A stretch of 14,988 nt of DNA from Shewanella sp. 10N.286.48.A6 (GCF_002873135.1 NZ_MCVI01000012.1:10879-25866); one strand, 5' to 3'. Shown: positions 1 to 5,682, counted from the stretch's first letter. The notes: a model not told the origin generated them from the sequence alone. A program made the numbers and translations.

Positions 1-56
1 AATAACCACAGCCGAATAACTGCTAGCGAATAACCGCAGCCGAATAACCATTGGTG
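1..56. repeat. 14-bp tandem repeat, four copies, cut by the window edge
   Basis: Four consecutive 14-bp units begin at 1, 15, 29 and 43. All start AATAAC. Units 1 and 3 are nearly identical (AATAACCACAGCCG and AATAACCGCAGCCG), and units 2 and 4 diverge in the second half. The first copy starts at the window edge, so the array probably continues to the left. Because 14 is not a multiple of 3 and each unit carries TAA, stops fall in all frames over the array, so it is not coding on the + strand. Confidence 0.75.
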
Positions 57-117
57 AACACCATCAACAAAGGTTAACCCTAAAGAATAGGCAAAAAGCA
101 GCATTAATATCTAAATA

Positions 118-148
118 AGGCTTAAAGTAAGCCTCTTTTAGTGTTTTG
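118..148 (+). terminator. Rho-independent terminator of an upstream gene
   Basis: AGGCTTA (118-124) and TAAGCCT (128-134) form a perfect 7-bp stem around a 3-nt loop. It is followed by CTTTTAGTGTTTTG, a moderately T-rich tail on the + strand. It probably ends a rightward transcript entering from outside the window. The stem is short, so the call is moderate. Confidence 0.5.
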
Positions 149-191
149 TGTTACGAAAAGTCTTTTCCCATCCAACAAAACGCTATCTCAA

Positions 192-205
192 TTGATGCAG
201 ATCAA
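192..205. promoter_or_regulatory. Perfect FNR (EtrA) box
   Basis: TTGATGCAGATCAA matches the FNR consensus TTGAT-N4-ATCAA at all ten defined bases. FNR, called EtrA in Shewanella, is an oxygen-sensing [4Fe-4S] activator. The box centre is 198.5. A TATAAA -10 lies at 231-236, giving a start near 241-243, so the box is centred at about -42 to -45. That is close to the class II activator position of -41.5, though perhaps 1-3 bp longer. The gene it would activate is the small one at 330. Confidence 0.75.
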
Positions 206-230
206 GGTGCTCCTAGCTTAACTATTGTCT

Positions 231-243
231 TATAAAGGTGACT
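231..243 (+). promoter_or_regulatory. -10 element and likely start for the small FNR-controlled gene
   Basis: TATAAA at 231-236 lies downstream of the FNR box, with no good -35 hexamer between them, as expected when an activator occupies that place. The predicted transcript starts near 241-243 and carries a leader of about 90 nt. GTGA-N6-TCAC (238-251) overlaps the start. This resembles a CRP core but would sit in a blocking position, and it shares bases with the hairpin that follows. Confidence 0.5.
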
Positions 244-248
244 AAGAT

Positions 249-279
249 CACTAAAGCACATTCAAACTGTGCTTTAGTG
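249..279 (+). other. Perfect 12-bp hairpin in the 5' leader
   Basis: CACTAAAGCACA (249-260) pairs perfectly with TGTGCTTTAGTG (268-279) around the 7-nt loop TTCAAAC. No T-run follows (next bases are TCACAAATATAACC), so it is not a standard terminator. It would begin less than 10 nt from the predicted mRNA 5' end and about 50 nt before the start codon. That position suits a 5'-protecting mRNA stabiliser or a regulatory structure. Role is inferred. Confidence 0.6.
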
Positions 280-329
280 TCACAAATATAACCCTACAAG
301 CTCCATCACATAAAATAATAGGTGTACTC

Positions 330-512
330 ATGGAATTACTACCGAACTGCTATACCGACGTGTGTATCAATGGAAAATGGTTTCATTACGATCACAACAA
401 ACAAGCGGCATTTATGCTTAATGGTAGCGATCCGCTCTCAATTGAACTTGAGATTACCCCCACCACAGAAGCAGAACTTGAAGCACACCTGGCCTCTATT
501 GCCACCTTCTAA
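330..512 (+). CDS. Small protein of unknown function (60 aa), probable FNR regulon member
   Basis: I do not recognise a family. The 60-residue product is acidic in its second half and has no signal peptide or membrane segment, so it is probably cytoplasmic. It has two cysteines (positions 7 and 12), an aromatic and His-containing stretch (NGKWFHYDHN, about 14-23), and a Glu/Thr-rich tail (TPTTEAELEAH) likely to be helical. The start ATG is preceded by AGGTG at 320-324 with a 5-nt spacer, a good ribosome site. An overlapping frame from 322 lacks such a site. The gene stands alone between its own promoter (FNR box, -10, leader hairpin) and its own hairpins (531-550, 559-594). This self-contained unit argues that a short frame is a real gene. 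An oxygen-limited role is inferred from the FNR box only. Confidence 0.75.
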   Translation: MELLPNCYTDVCINGKWFHYDHNKQAAFMLNGSDPLSIELEITPTTEAELEAHLASIATF

Positions 513-530
513 GCAAACTAACTACCGCAA

Positions 531-550
531 TATCAAACCTTGGTTTGATA
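531..550. repeat. Inverted repeat after the small gene
   Basis: TATCAAACC (531-539) and GGTTTGATA (542-550) are perfect complements with a 2-nt spacer, an almost continuous palindrome. It lies 18 bp after the stop of the small gene and 8 bp before a second hairpin. Either part of a two-hairpin 3' end or a protein-binding site. Confidence 0.45.
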
Positions 551-558
551 ACGACAAT

Positions 559-608
559 GCCAGAAACAAAATTCCCCTCAATATTGTTTCTGGCTTGATA
601 TTTCATTT
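559..608 (+). terminator. Hairpin likely ending the small gene's transcript
   Basis: GCCAGAAACAA (559-569) pairs perfectly with TTGTTTCTGGC (584-594), an 11-bp stem around a 14-nt loop. The tail (TTGATATTTCATTTTC) is T-rich but interrupted. It is placed correctly to separate the small gene from the promoter of the receiver gene. The large loop and broken T-run make efficiency uncertain. Confidence 0.5.
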
Positions 609-626
609 TCCGCTGTCGCTTTAAGC

Positions 627-632
627 TATAAT
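627..632 (+). promoter_or_regulatory. -10 hexamer of the receiver gene
   Basis: A perfect TATAAT. No clear -35 is seen at 17 bp. A transcript starting near 639 would lie after the upstream ATG at 631, which supports starting the receiver at 676 instead. Confidence 0.5.
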
Positions 633-675
633 GACAATACAACACCAAGAGTATCTAGTTGTTAATGAGGCATTA

Positions 676-1041
676 ATGGAAAAACGTACGGTTGTAGTTA
701 TTGATGATGATCCTGTTTGCACAGGTTTGTTACTGGCAATTTTGGGCGATGAATATCGGGTTATGACTGCAAATTCTGGCGATGCTGCTATCGAAATGTT
801 TGCAAGCATTCGCCCTAATTTAATTTTCGTCGATATCACTATGCCTAATATCAATGGCTATCAAGTAATCAAGTTTATTAAAGATCAGCCTGAAACGGCC
901 AATATTCCGATCGTGGTAGTCAGCTCACTGGTTGAAGCATCTGATCAAGAGTTAGCCTTAAAAATTGGTGCTGATGATTACCTGACGAAGCCCATCATGC
1001 CCAATGATGTGCAAAAAACTATTGATCGCTTTCTGAGTTAA
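676..1041 (+). CDS. Stand-alone response-regulator receiver (CheY-like)
   Basis: A single receiver domain fills the 121-residue protein, with no output domain, so it signals by protein contact like CheY or Spo0F. All phosphorylation residues are visible: the acidic cluster D10-D12, phospho-acceptor D53 in FVDITMP, the switch Ser at 83/84 in VVVSS, and K105 in YLTKP. The start at 676 is preferred because GAGG (667-670) sits 5 nt before it. A longer frame from 631 has no ribosome site and overlaps the -10. No histidine kinase or other two-component partner lies in the window, so it is an orphan whose kinase is elsewhere. The next gene is convergent, across a shared terminator. Confidence 0.9.
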   Translation: MEKRTVVVIDDDPVCTGLLLAILGDEYRVMTANSGDAAIEMFASIRPNLIFVDITMPNINGYQVIKFIKDQPETANIPIVVVSSLVEASDQELALKIGADDYLTKPIMPNDVQKTIDRFLS

Positions 1042-1057
1042 TCGATCATTTGAGCAG

Positions 1058-1097
1058 TAAAAAAGCCTTTTCATAATGAAAAGGCTTTGTCATTTTT
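1058..1097. terminator. Bidirectional terminator between receiver and lipoprotein genes
   Basis: AAAGCCTTTTCAT (1062-1074) pairs with ATGAAAAGGCTTT (1076-1088). In practice this is an 11-bp stem with a 5-nt loop. A T-run (1093-1097) follows on the + strand, and the A-run at 1059-1064 gives a T-run on the minus strand, so it can end both converging transcripts. Confidence 0.8.
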
Positions 1098-1129
1098 ACA
1101 GCTAGCTTAAAAGTACATTGGTAAGTACC

Positions 1130-1627
1130 TTAATCCATAAACACTAATTCATAATGAGCTTTGTCACCTTTAACTTCTAAGGCTACCCGGTAAGTCTCAA
1201 CCGCAGTTTTCCAATTCACACTGTCTAAGGTTAAATAATACAGCCCTGATTCAGCTTCATTGATATCAAGTGAGCAGGTTTCAGCCTCAATGCAATTTGC
1301 ATGACTCGCCTGATGCCAATCCAGATTGTACTTGGTTGACGACTGCGTCTTTGAAGGGTAACCCATAATAATCAGGTTAAATGCACTTGCGTCAGTGACC
1401 GACAAATCATCATCACCTGTCAGTTTTACTGTCACTGCGCCATTTTCTGCATCAACAGATTGTAAGCTAGCAGTTAAGGTCTCAGTTTGATCAATATTGA
1501 CCGTCAATACCGGAGGCTCTACAGGTGGCTCAATTGGCGGATCGATAGTTTCATCATCAGAGCCTCCACAGCCAAACAACAACATCGAACTCAAGCCAAT
1601 GACACTACATAATTTAAGATGTTTCAT
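1130..1627 (-). CDS. Outer-membrane lipoprotein, partner of the split-Soret-type cytochrome
   Basis: A 165-residue lipoprotein. The signal peptide ends in the lipobox LLFGC, with the lipidated Cys at 20. Residues after it (GGS, no Asp at +2) favour the outer membrane. A Pro/Glu linker (about 29-39, repeats of PPxEP) leads to a mostly beta domain with one Cys pair (C112, C118). Linker and domain style (LTVNIDQTE..., GLYYLTLDSVNW...TYRVALEV) remind me of the N-terminal, haem-free domain of OmcA/MtrC decahaem surface cytochromes, but no CxxCH is present. That similarity is a memory-based impression. GGGAG lies 7 nt before the ATG. The start is 17 bp after the cytochrome stop, so both share one transcript. 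A role as docking or anchoring partner for the cytochrome is inferred. Confidence 0.8.
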   Translation of the reverse strand: MKHLKLCSVIGLSSMLLFGCGGSDDETIDPPIEPPVEPPVLTVNIDQTETLTASLQSVDAENGAVTVKLTGDDDLSVTDASAFNLIIMGYPSKTQSSTKYNLDWHQASHANCIEAETCSLDINEAESGLYYLTLDSVNWKTAVETYRVALEVKGDKAHYELVFMD

Positions 1628-1644
1628 GTTATTACTCCCAGCAA

Positions 1645-2454
1645 TTAGTGGCCGCCGTGACAGGTATTACATGACATATTCGTTTGCACACTAGGGGCAA
1701 ATGTTGATGACGATGTATGACAACCTTGGCAATCTTGAGTCGCATCTGAAACTGGGTGATCATTTACGGTCTCACCATCAAAAGCCTTGTTAAGCATTGC
1801 AACTAATTCATAGACCACAGAGGCTGAAAGCTGTTTACAGCGCATGCCTTTTTCACTAAATGATTTACCATTTTCACTGGCCCAAAGACTAATAGAGCTG
1901 TGACAAAGGGTGCTATTTGCCGCTGTAGGTTTACCGACTTGAGCTAAGGTCTCTGTCATGTCAGCGCCTATGCCTTCAATAAATTCAGCCGTTTGAAACG
2001 GTAGTGTTTCTGATTCATAAAAACGCATGGTTTGACTTAACATTGCATTGGCAGGCTCACCATTAATGGATAATAAATTAACCAACATACCTGTGGCGTT
2101 AATATTGCCACAAACAGTGCCTTCTCCTAGCATGCCTGCATAGCCATAATGCGCCATGGCGGTTGGTACTTGGGCGAACTTATCAGCATCAACAGAATCT
2201 GATTCTGCCAAGCTTTGAATAATGCTATCAAATACTTGGAACATACAGCCATTACCGGTTTCATAAGCACGTTTTGCCACAACCATGGGATCAAGTTTGC
2301 TATAAGCTAAGCGGGTACCCACTTCTAATTTCCAATCTCCGCTAACGTTGGTCACTGCCGCTATAACAGGATTAGCGATAAGTGCCCCGCCCGCTGCCGC
2401 AGTAGAAATACCAATAATACGGTTGATCGCTTGTCTTCTATTTAGAGTTTTCAT
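1645..2454 (-). CDS. Split-Soret-type dihaem c cytochrome, Tat-exported
   Basis: A 269-residue periplasmic protein. The N-terminus has a twin-arginine signal (NRRQAINRI, then a small hydrophobic stretch ending near A33), so it is exported folded. The C-terminus has two haem motifs, CQGCH (242-246) and CNTCH (262-266), in the last 28 residues. The middle carries C70, C115 in VCGNINATG, C184 and C206. This is the C_GCAxxG_C_C pattern shared with Desulfovibrio split-Soret cytochrome c, which carries an extra iron centre on such cysteines. Tat export fits a cofactor inserted in the cytoplasm. The start at 2454 gives a standard Tat signal with GAGG 9 nt upstream. A frame extending to 2544 would bury the signal. 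It heads the operon with the lipoprotein. Electron partner and substrate are not visible. Confidence 0.85.
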   Translation of the reverse strand: MKTLNRRQAINRIIGISTAAAGGALIANPVIAAVTNVSGDWKLEVGTRLAYSKLDPMVVAKRAYETGNGCMFQVFDSIIQSLAESDSVDADKFAQVPTAMAHYGYAGMLGEGTVCGNINATGMLVNLLSINGEPANAMLSQTMRFYESETLPFQTAEFIEGIGADMTETLAQVGKPTAANSTLCHSSISLWASENGKSFSEKGMRCKQLSASVVYELVAMLNKAFDGETVNDHPVSDATQDCQGCHTSSSTFAPSVQTNMSCNTCHGGH

Positions 2455-2766
2455 AATCACTTGCCTCGCATTTTTATATTTATTCCCAACTTTTAAGCTG
2501 AGTGTTGATAACTGGCAGAACGCTAAAAAGTACATCTTCAGCACTTACGTTTCTGGCTTGAGATAAGCATGACAGACAGGAAAAATGGCAACGGGAGCTA
2601 GTTCAAAGTAATATTTCAGTTAATCACTCCATTAGAAAAATCGAATTGAAGATGGATTAAATAGCGAAAAAACTCAACTTAACAGCGTTAAATATCAAAA
2701 AAGCATCCGCATTTAGCACGTAATACTAATTACAGAGTTTTACTTTTGAGATTACTTAAAATCTAA

Positions 2767-2782
2767 TGTGACCCAGATCACG
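2767..2782. promoter_or_regulatory. CRP binding site
   Basis: TGTGA-CCCAGA-TCACG matches TGTGA-N6-TCACA at nine of ten bases. The flanks (TAA before, TTA after) also suit the AT-rich consensus edges. In Shewanella, CRP is a main activator of anaerobic respiration genes, so a target in the cytochrome operon is sensible. It lies about 315 bp from the cytochrome start and 235 bp from the ToxR-like start, and I cannot decide which it serves. Confidence 0.65.
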
Positions 2783-2887
2783 TTAAGTTAATTGTCCGTA
2801 GCAGAACTAGCAATATCCGAAGCGCGGGAGCTTGATACGAGCAGCCGCGACTGCAATGGCTATTGGTCATAACAAAGAAGTAATGAG

Positions 2888-2906
2888 TGGCTTTTAGCAA
2901 AAGCCA
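2888..2906. repeat. Perfect 8-bp hairpin in the divergent region
   Basis: TGGCTTTT (2888-2895) and AAAAGCCA (2899-2906) pair around loop AGC. No T-run follows on either strand, so it is probably not a terminator. It could fold in a leader RNA or bind a dimeric protein. Confidence 0.4.
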
Positions 2907-2944
2907 GCTGCAAAGTTAGTGCTGTATGGTAAAACTGTGATTTG

Positions 2945-2996
2945 TAGAATGTTTGTAATTATTTAATTGCAGTAAACTTAACAATAGAATGTTTAT
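2945..2996 (+). promoter_or_regulatory. Two direct repeats, 40 bp apart, at the ToxR-like promoter
   Basis: TAGAATGTTTGT (2945-2956) recurs as TAGAATGTTTAT (2985-2996), 40 bp apart, close to four helical turns, so both face the same side. The second copy contains a -10-like TAGAAT at 2985-2990, which would start transcription near 2997. This arrangement suits autoregulation by the ToxR-like protein or binding by another regulator. Function is inferred. Confidence 0.4.
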
Positions 2997-3011
2997 CTGA
3001 GTGTGATTTAA

Positions 3012-3761
3012 ATGCGCATTGAAATCTTTGAATTTGATATTGCCAATAGCCAAATACTCAATACTGAATCTCAAGTTCAGCTGCACCTTACCCGCACCGA
3101 AAGTCAGGTTTTAGAGCAATTAAGTCTTCACCCCAATCGCATCATGACCAAAGGCCAATTAGCCTGTGCTGGCTCCCAAAGCCCTATTATGAGTGAATCG
3201 GCAGTGGCAAAAGCAGTATTTACTTTGCGTAAGTACTTTGGCGAAAATTATGCTGAATTAATTGAAACCATTCCGCGTAAAGGTTATCGGCTCAATATCA
3301 CCCCACCAGCAGCCAGTTGGATTCAGCAATCTGCAAAGCATAAAAAACACTTTATCTATACCACTGCATTGGTGCTTGTAGTGTTAACCGCCATTATTGC
3401 AGCAATGCATCAATACATACTGTTTAAACCTGCACAAACGCCAGTCAAAAATAGCCGCATTGTGCAATTAGATAATCAGCAACAAATAAAACTGACGTGG
3501 CTTGAGTCACCCAGCATATCAATGCAACAAGATAAGCCCTCTGAAGAAAAAATCATTGCTGCTCTCAACCAATGCAACACCTTAGTGTGGCAACAAGTGT
3601 ATCTGGCATTTTCTAACGACATGCAGGTGTTAAATATCTCTTTAGCTCGGCAAAAGCCAAATGGCGATAACTTAATGCGCAATATTAAAAGCAGTGATTT
3701 TAGTTTAACCCCGAATTTTATCTCCGATAAATGGCTAGCTGAGGTATCACTCTGTGACTAA
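3012..3761 (+). CDS. ToxR/CadC-like membrane-bound transcriptional regulator
   Basis: A 249-residue inner-membrane regulator. Residues 1-96 form an OmpR/PhoB-type winged helix with the recognition helix around SAVAKAVFTLRKYF (63-76) and the wing ending in IPRKGYRLN (87-95), typical of ToxR and CadC. A single membrane helix spans about 113-138, followed by a 110-residue periplasmic domain with two cysteines, C188 and C248. Periplasmic Cys pairs in ToxR and TcpP are known to act in redox control, so sensing by disulfide is possible here. Upstream ribosome site is weak (GAG near 2999). It overlaps the next gene by 8 bp, so the two are translationally coupled, as in toxRS and tcpPH. Target genes unknown; the divergent cytochrome operon is a candidate. 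Confidence 0.85.
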   Translation: MRIEIFEFDIANSQILNTESQVQLHLTRTESQVLEQLSLHPNRIMTKGQLACAGSQSPIMSESAVAKAVFTLRKYFGENYAELIETIPRKGYRLNITPPAASWIQQSAKHKKHFIYTTALVLVVLTAIIAAMHQYILFKPAQTPVKNSRIVQLDNQQQIKLTWLESPSISMQQDKPSEEKIIAALNQCNTLVWQQVYLAFSNDMQVLNISLARQKPNGDNLMRNIKSSDFSLTPNFISDKWLAEVSLCD

Positions 3762-4278
3762 TCGCATCATATTCAGAATACTGGCGGCCTTAATGGCCAT
3801 TGTCAGCATCGTCATTGTTTACCAGCATATCAAAGCCACCGAAGTGGATATGGTGCTATCTTGTCGCAATGAATTAGTGGCGAAAAACCCTAATAGTGAC
3901 ACCATTGAACATCACTCGCTGATCGCTGATTTTACCTTACAAAAACGTTCAGCCAGTATCAGCTACCGTTACTTCACGACCGATGGCAATCCTATTGCAA
4001 CCCTGTATTTAACAGGCGATGTACTTAGCGCTTATAAAGAGAAAGACACCTACATTTTAAACTTAACCCACAATGAATTAATTAGGCATAATACTGAGCT
4101 GCCATTACCACAACATGCCAGCCACTTAGAGGCCTTTGCTAAAAGAAATATCAGTAAAAAAGGCGTCCATAACCTTACGATTCAAATTACTAATCGAAAT
4201 GCGCAACAAAATACCGTGTTACTGTATTTTTTACCCAGTACTAATATCTGTGCCTGCAACCTCGTGGAAATGAAGTAA
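3754..4278 (+). CDS. FidL-like membrane partner of the ToxR-like regulator
   Basis: A 174-residue protein with one N-terminal membrane helix (about 5-25) and a periplasmic domain. It resembles FidL-like proteins found beside ToxR/CadC-type regulators in enterobacteria. Visible cysteines are C37, in the early LSC motif, and C166/C168 near the C-terminus. Start is GTG at 3754, inside the previous gene, with GAGGT at 3741-3745 and an 8-nt spacer. The 8-bp overlap points to coupled synthesis in fixed proportion. By analogy with ToxS and TcpH it probably protects or modulates the regulator's periplasmic domain. The FidL assignment comes from topology, context and short motifs, so it is moderate. 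Confidence 0.7.
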   Translation: MTNRIIFRILAALMAIVSIVIVYQHIKATEVDMVLSCRNELVAKNPNSDTIEHHSLIADFTLQKRSASISYRYFTTDGNPIATLYLTGDVLSAYKEKDTYILNLTHNELIRHNTELPLPQHASHLEAFAKRNISKKGVHNLTIQITNRNAQQNTVLLYFLPSTNICACNLVEMK

Positions 4279-4290
4279 CTGAGCTAATGA

Positions 4291-4323
4291 TTTAAAGTGA
4301 TGCTTTAAAGTGATGCTTTAAAA
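4291..4323. repeat. 13-bp tandem repeat forming alternative hairpins
   Basis: TTTAAAGTGATGC occurs at 4291-4303 and again at 4304-4316, then TTTAAAA begins a third. Because TTTAAAG is complementary to CTTTAAA, the middle segment can pair with either side. AAGTGA can also pair with TCACTT at 4327-4332. It lies just after the FidL-like stop. No T-run follows, so it is not a clear terminator. Confidence 0.5.
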
Positions 4324-4412
4324 CCGTCACTTGCTAATAGGCTAAAAAATATAAAAACAATGCAGCTCAGTTCACATAAGCACAAACACTTGGTAACAAC
4401 AAACCTAAGCAA

Positions 4413-4421
4413 TGCTATAAT
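4413..4421 (+). promoter_or_regulatory. Extended -10 promoter of the TraF-like gene
   Basis: TGCTATAAT is a perfect extended -10, which needs no strong -35. Transcription would start near 4428, after an in-frame ATG at 4360, supporting the later start at 4477. Confidence 0.55.
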
Positions 4422-4476
4422 CCCGCTTCGAACAACTTCAATAAAACTATTAATAACAATATGTTGCTGGATTAAT

Positions 4477-5682
4477 ATGCCTATAATAACCACAAGAACA
4501 CTACGCTACCTTCCTTTATGCATGGCCGCGGCCTTTGCTACCTCAGTTCAAGCTAACAATCACAGTTTTGATGCGCGCTCACATGCCATGGGCGGCGTTG
4601 GCGTTAGCAGCGCCGATTATTTAACGGCGCCGTTTCATAACCCTGCATTAACGGCGCGTTTTAAAGAGTCCGATGGCGTGGCGGTATTGTTCCCTGCTTT
4701 TGGGGTACACGCTAACGATCCCACTGACACTATCGAGAATGTTGAAGATTTTTCAGACGTTTATGATGATTTTAAAAACATCAGCATGCCAACTGAAGCT
4801 GATGCCCAAGTGGTGATCGATCAACTGCAGTTGATCCAAGGCAATTACGCCCAAGTACAAGTGGGCACCCAGTTAGCCATTGCGATCCCCAATAAATTTG
4901 TATCGGTCAACCTGTTTGCCCAAGCCTATGCCGATGCACTGGTGTTTGCTGATATTGCTGATAGCGATCTTGATCCAAGCAATATCATCAACCAAGATCT
5001 GAACTCTCAAGCGTTAACCATGGGTGTAGTTGTTACCGAAATTGGTGTCAGCTTAGCTAAGTCGCATCAGTTTGCCACAGGCGAGCTCTACTATGGGGTG
5101 TCACCTAAATATCAGCAGGTAAACACCATAAATTATATTACCGACATTGATAACTTTGAGTTTGATGACTGGGATGATGATCGCTACCAAAACGATCAAG
5201 GCAACATGAACCTTGATGTCGGTATTGCTTATCAACACAACGCCGGATTTGGCTTTGGTTTTGTGGGGAAAAACTTAATCGAGAATAGCTATGACACTGA
5301 GCTAATTAATGGCGTGCAAGGTCAATATGAAATAAGTCCGACTTATACAGTGAGTGCAAATTATCAAAACCGTTTTATCACCGCAGCCATTGATGTGCAG
5401 TTAAATGAATCTGAAGGTTATAGCAATATTGACGGCACGCTTAACCAGTTTGATAGCAGTAATGACAATCGCCAACTCGCGGCTATTGGGCTTGAGTTTA
5501 CCCCTGCTAGCTGGGCTAAATTGCGCGCCGGCTACCAAACAGATTTAACAGATAATATCGATAACAGCGTGACTGCCGGTTTAGGCTTATCCATTGCTGG
5601 AGTATTTAATATCGATATTTCAGCCAATTACAGTGATGAAAATAATATGGGCGCAGCACTGCAAACCAGCTTCACTTTTTAG
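4477..5682 (+). CDS. TraF-like outer-membrane beta-barrel protein
   Basis: A 401-residue exported protein. The signal peptide (LRYLPLCMAAAFATSVQA) is probably cut after A26. The segment ARSHAMGGVGVSS followed by HNPAL (about 32-57) is characteristic of the chromosomal 'TraF' outer-membrane family of Vibrio and Shewanella, and of FadL-like barrels in general. The rest is alternating beta-rich sequence ending in LQTSFTF with a terminal Phe, as in outer-membrane barrels. I chose 4477 because it gives a proper signal peptide and lies after the extended -10. The longer frame from 4360 starts before the promoter. The ribosome site is weak. No other transfer gene is nearby, so conjugation is unlikely to be its role; substrate or function is unknown. 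Confidence 0.8.
   Translation: MPIITTRTLRYLPLCMAAAFATSVQANNHSFDARSHAMGGVGVSSADYLTAPFHNPALTARFKESDGVAVLFPAFGVHANDPTDTIENVEDFSDVYDDFKNISMPTEADAQVVIDQLQLIQGNYAQVQVGTQLAIAIPNKFVSVNLFAQAYADALVFADIADSDLDPSNIINQDLNSQALTMGVVVTEIGVSLAKSHQFATGELYYGVSPKYQQVNTINYITDIDNFEFDDWDDDRYQNDQGNMNLDVGIAYQHNAGFGFGFVGKNLIENSYDTELINGVQGQYEISPTYTVSANYQNRFITAAIDVQLNESEGYSNIDGTLNQFDSSNDNRQLAAIGLEFTPASWAKLRAGYQTDLTDNIDNSVTAGLGLSIAGVFNIDISANYSDENNMGAALQTSFTF

Larger units (their letters stand above)
2455..3011. other. 557-bp divergent intergenic region, cytochrome operon / ToxR-like pair
   Basis: No convincing gene here. Contents: a CRP-like site (2767-2782), a GC-richer patch (about 2818-2870) in otherwise AT-rich DNA, a perfect hairpin (2888-2906), and two direct repeats before the ToxR-like gene (2945-2996). 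On the minus strand TAGTAT (2728-2723) is a candidate -10 for the cytochrome operon. It would place the CRP site near -60 and give a leader of about 260 nt. The length suggests control from both sides. Confidence 0.6.

Noticed and set aside
238..251. GTGA-N6-TCAC as an activating CRP site
   Set aside because: The outer bases do not match, it overlaps the predicted transcription start, and half of it is part of the leader hairpin. At most a blocking site.
322..624. 100-codon frame overlapping the small gene
   Set aside because: No ribosome site, runs through both 3' hairpins, and low-complexity composition (IRSQLNLRLPPPQKQN). The 330-512 frame has the AGGTG site and its own controls.
631..675. 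15-residue N-terminal extension of the receiver
   Set aside because: ATG 631 overlaps the TATAAT and lacks a ribosome site, while ATG 676 has GAGG at the right distance and begins directly with the receiver fold.
2455..2544. 30-residue extension of the split-Soret-type cytochrome
   Set aside because: It would place a second hydrophobic segment before a complete Tat signal. The start at 2454 gives a standard signal peptide.
2856..2897. 13-codon ORF (ATG to TAG) in the divergent region
   Set aside because: No ribosome site, too short to judge, and it lies in a structured GC-richer patch.
4360..4476. 39-residue extension of the TraF-like protein
   Set aside because: It begins before the extended -10 at 4413-4421 and would bury the signal peptide.
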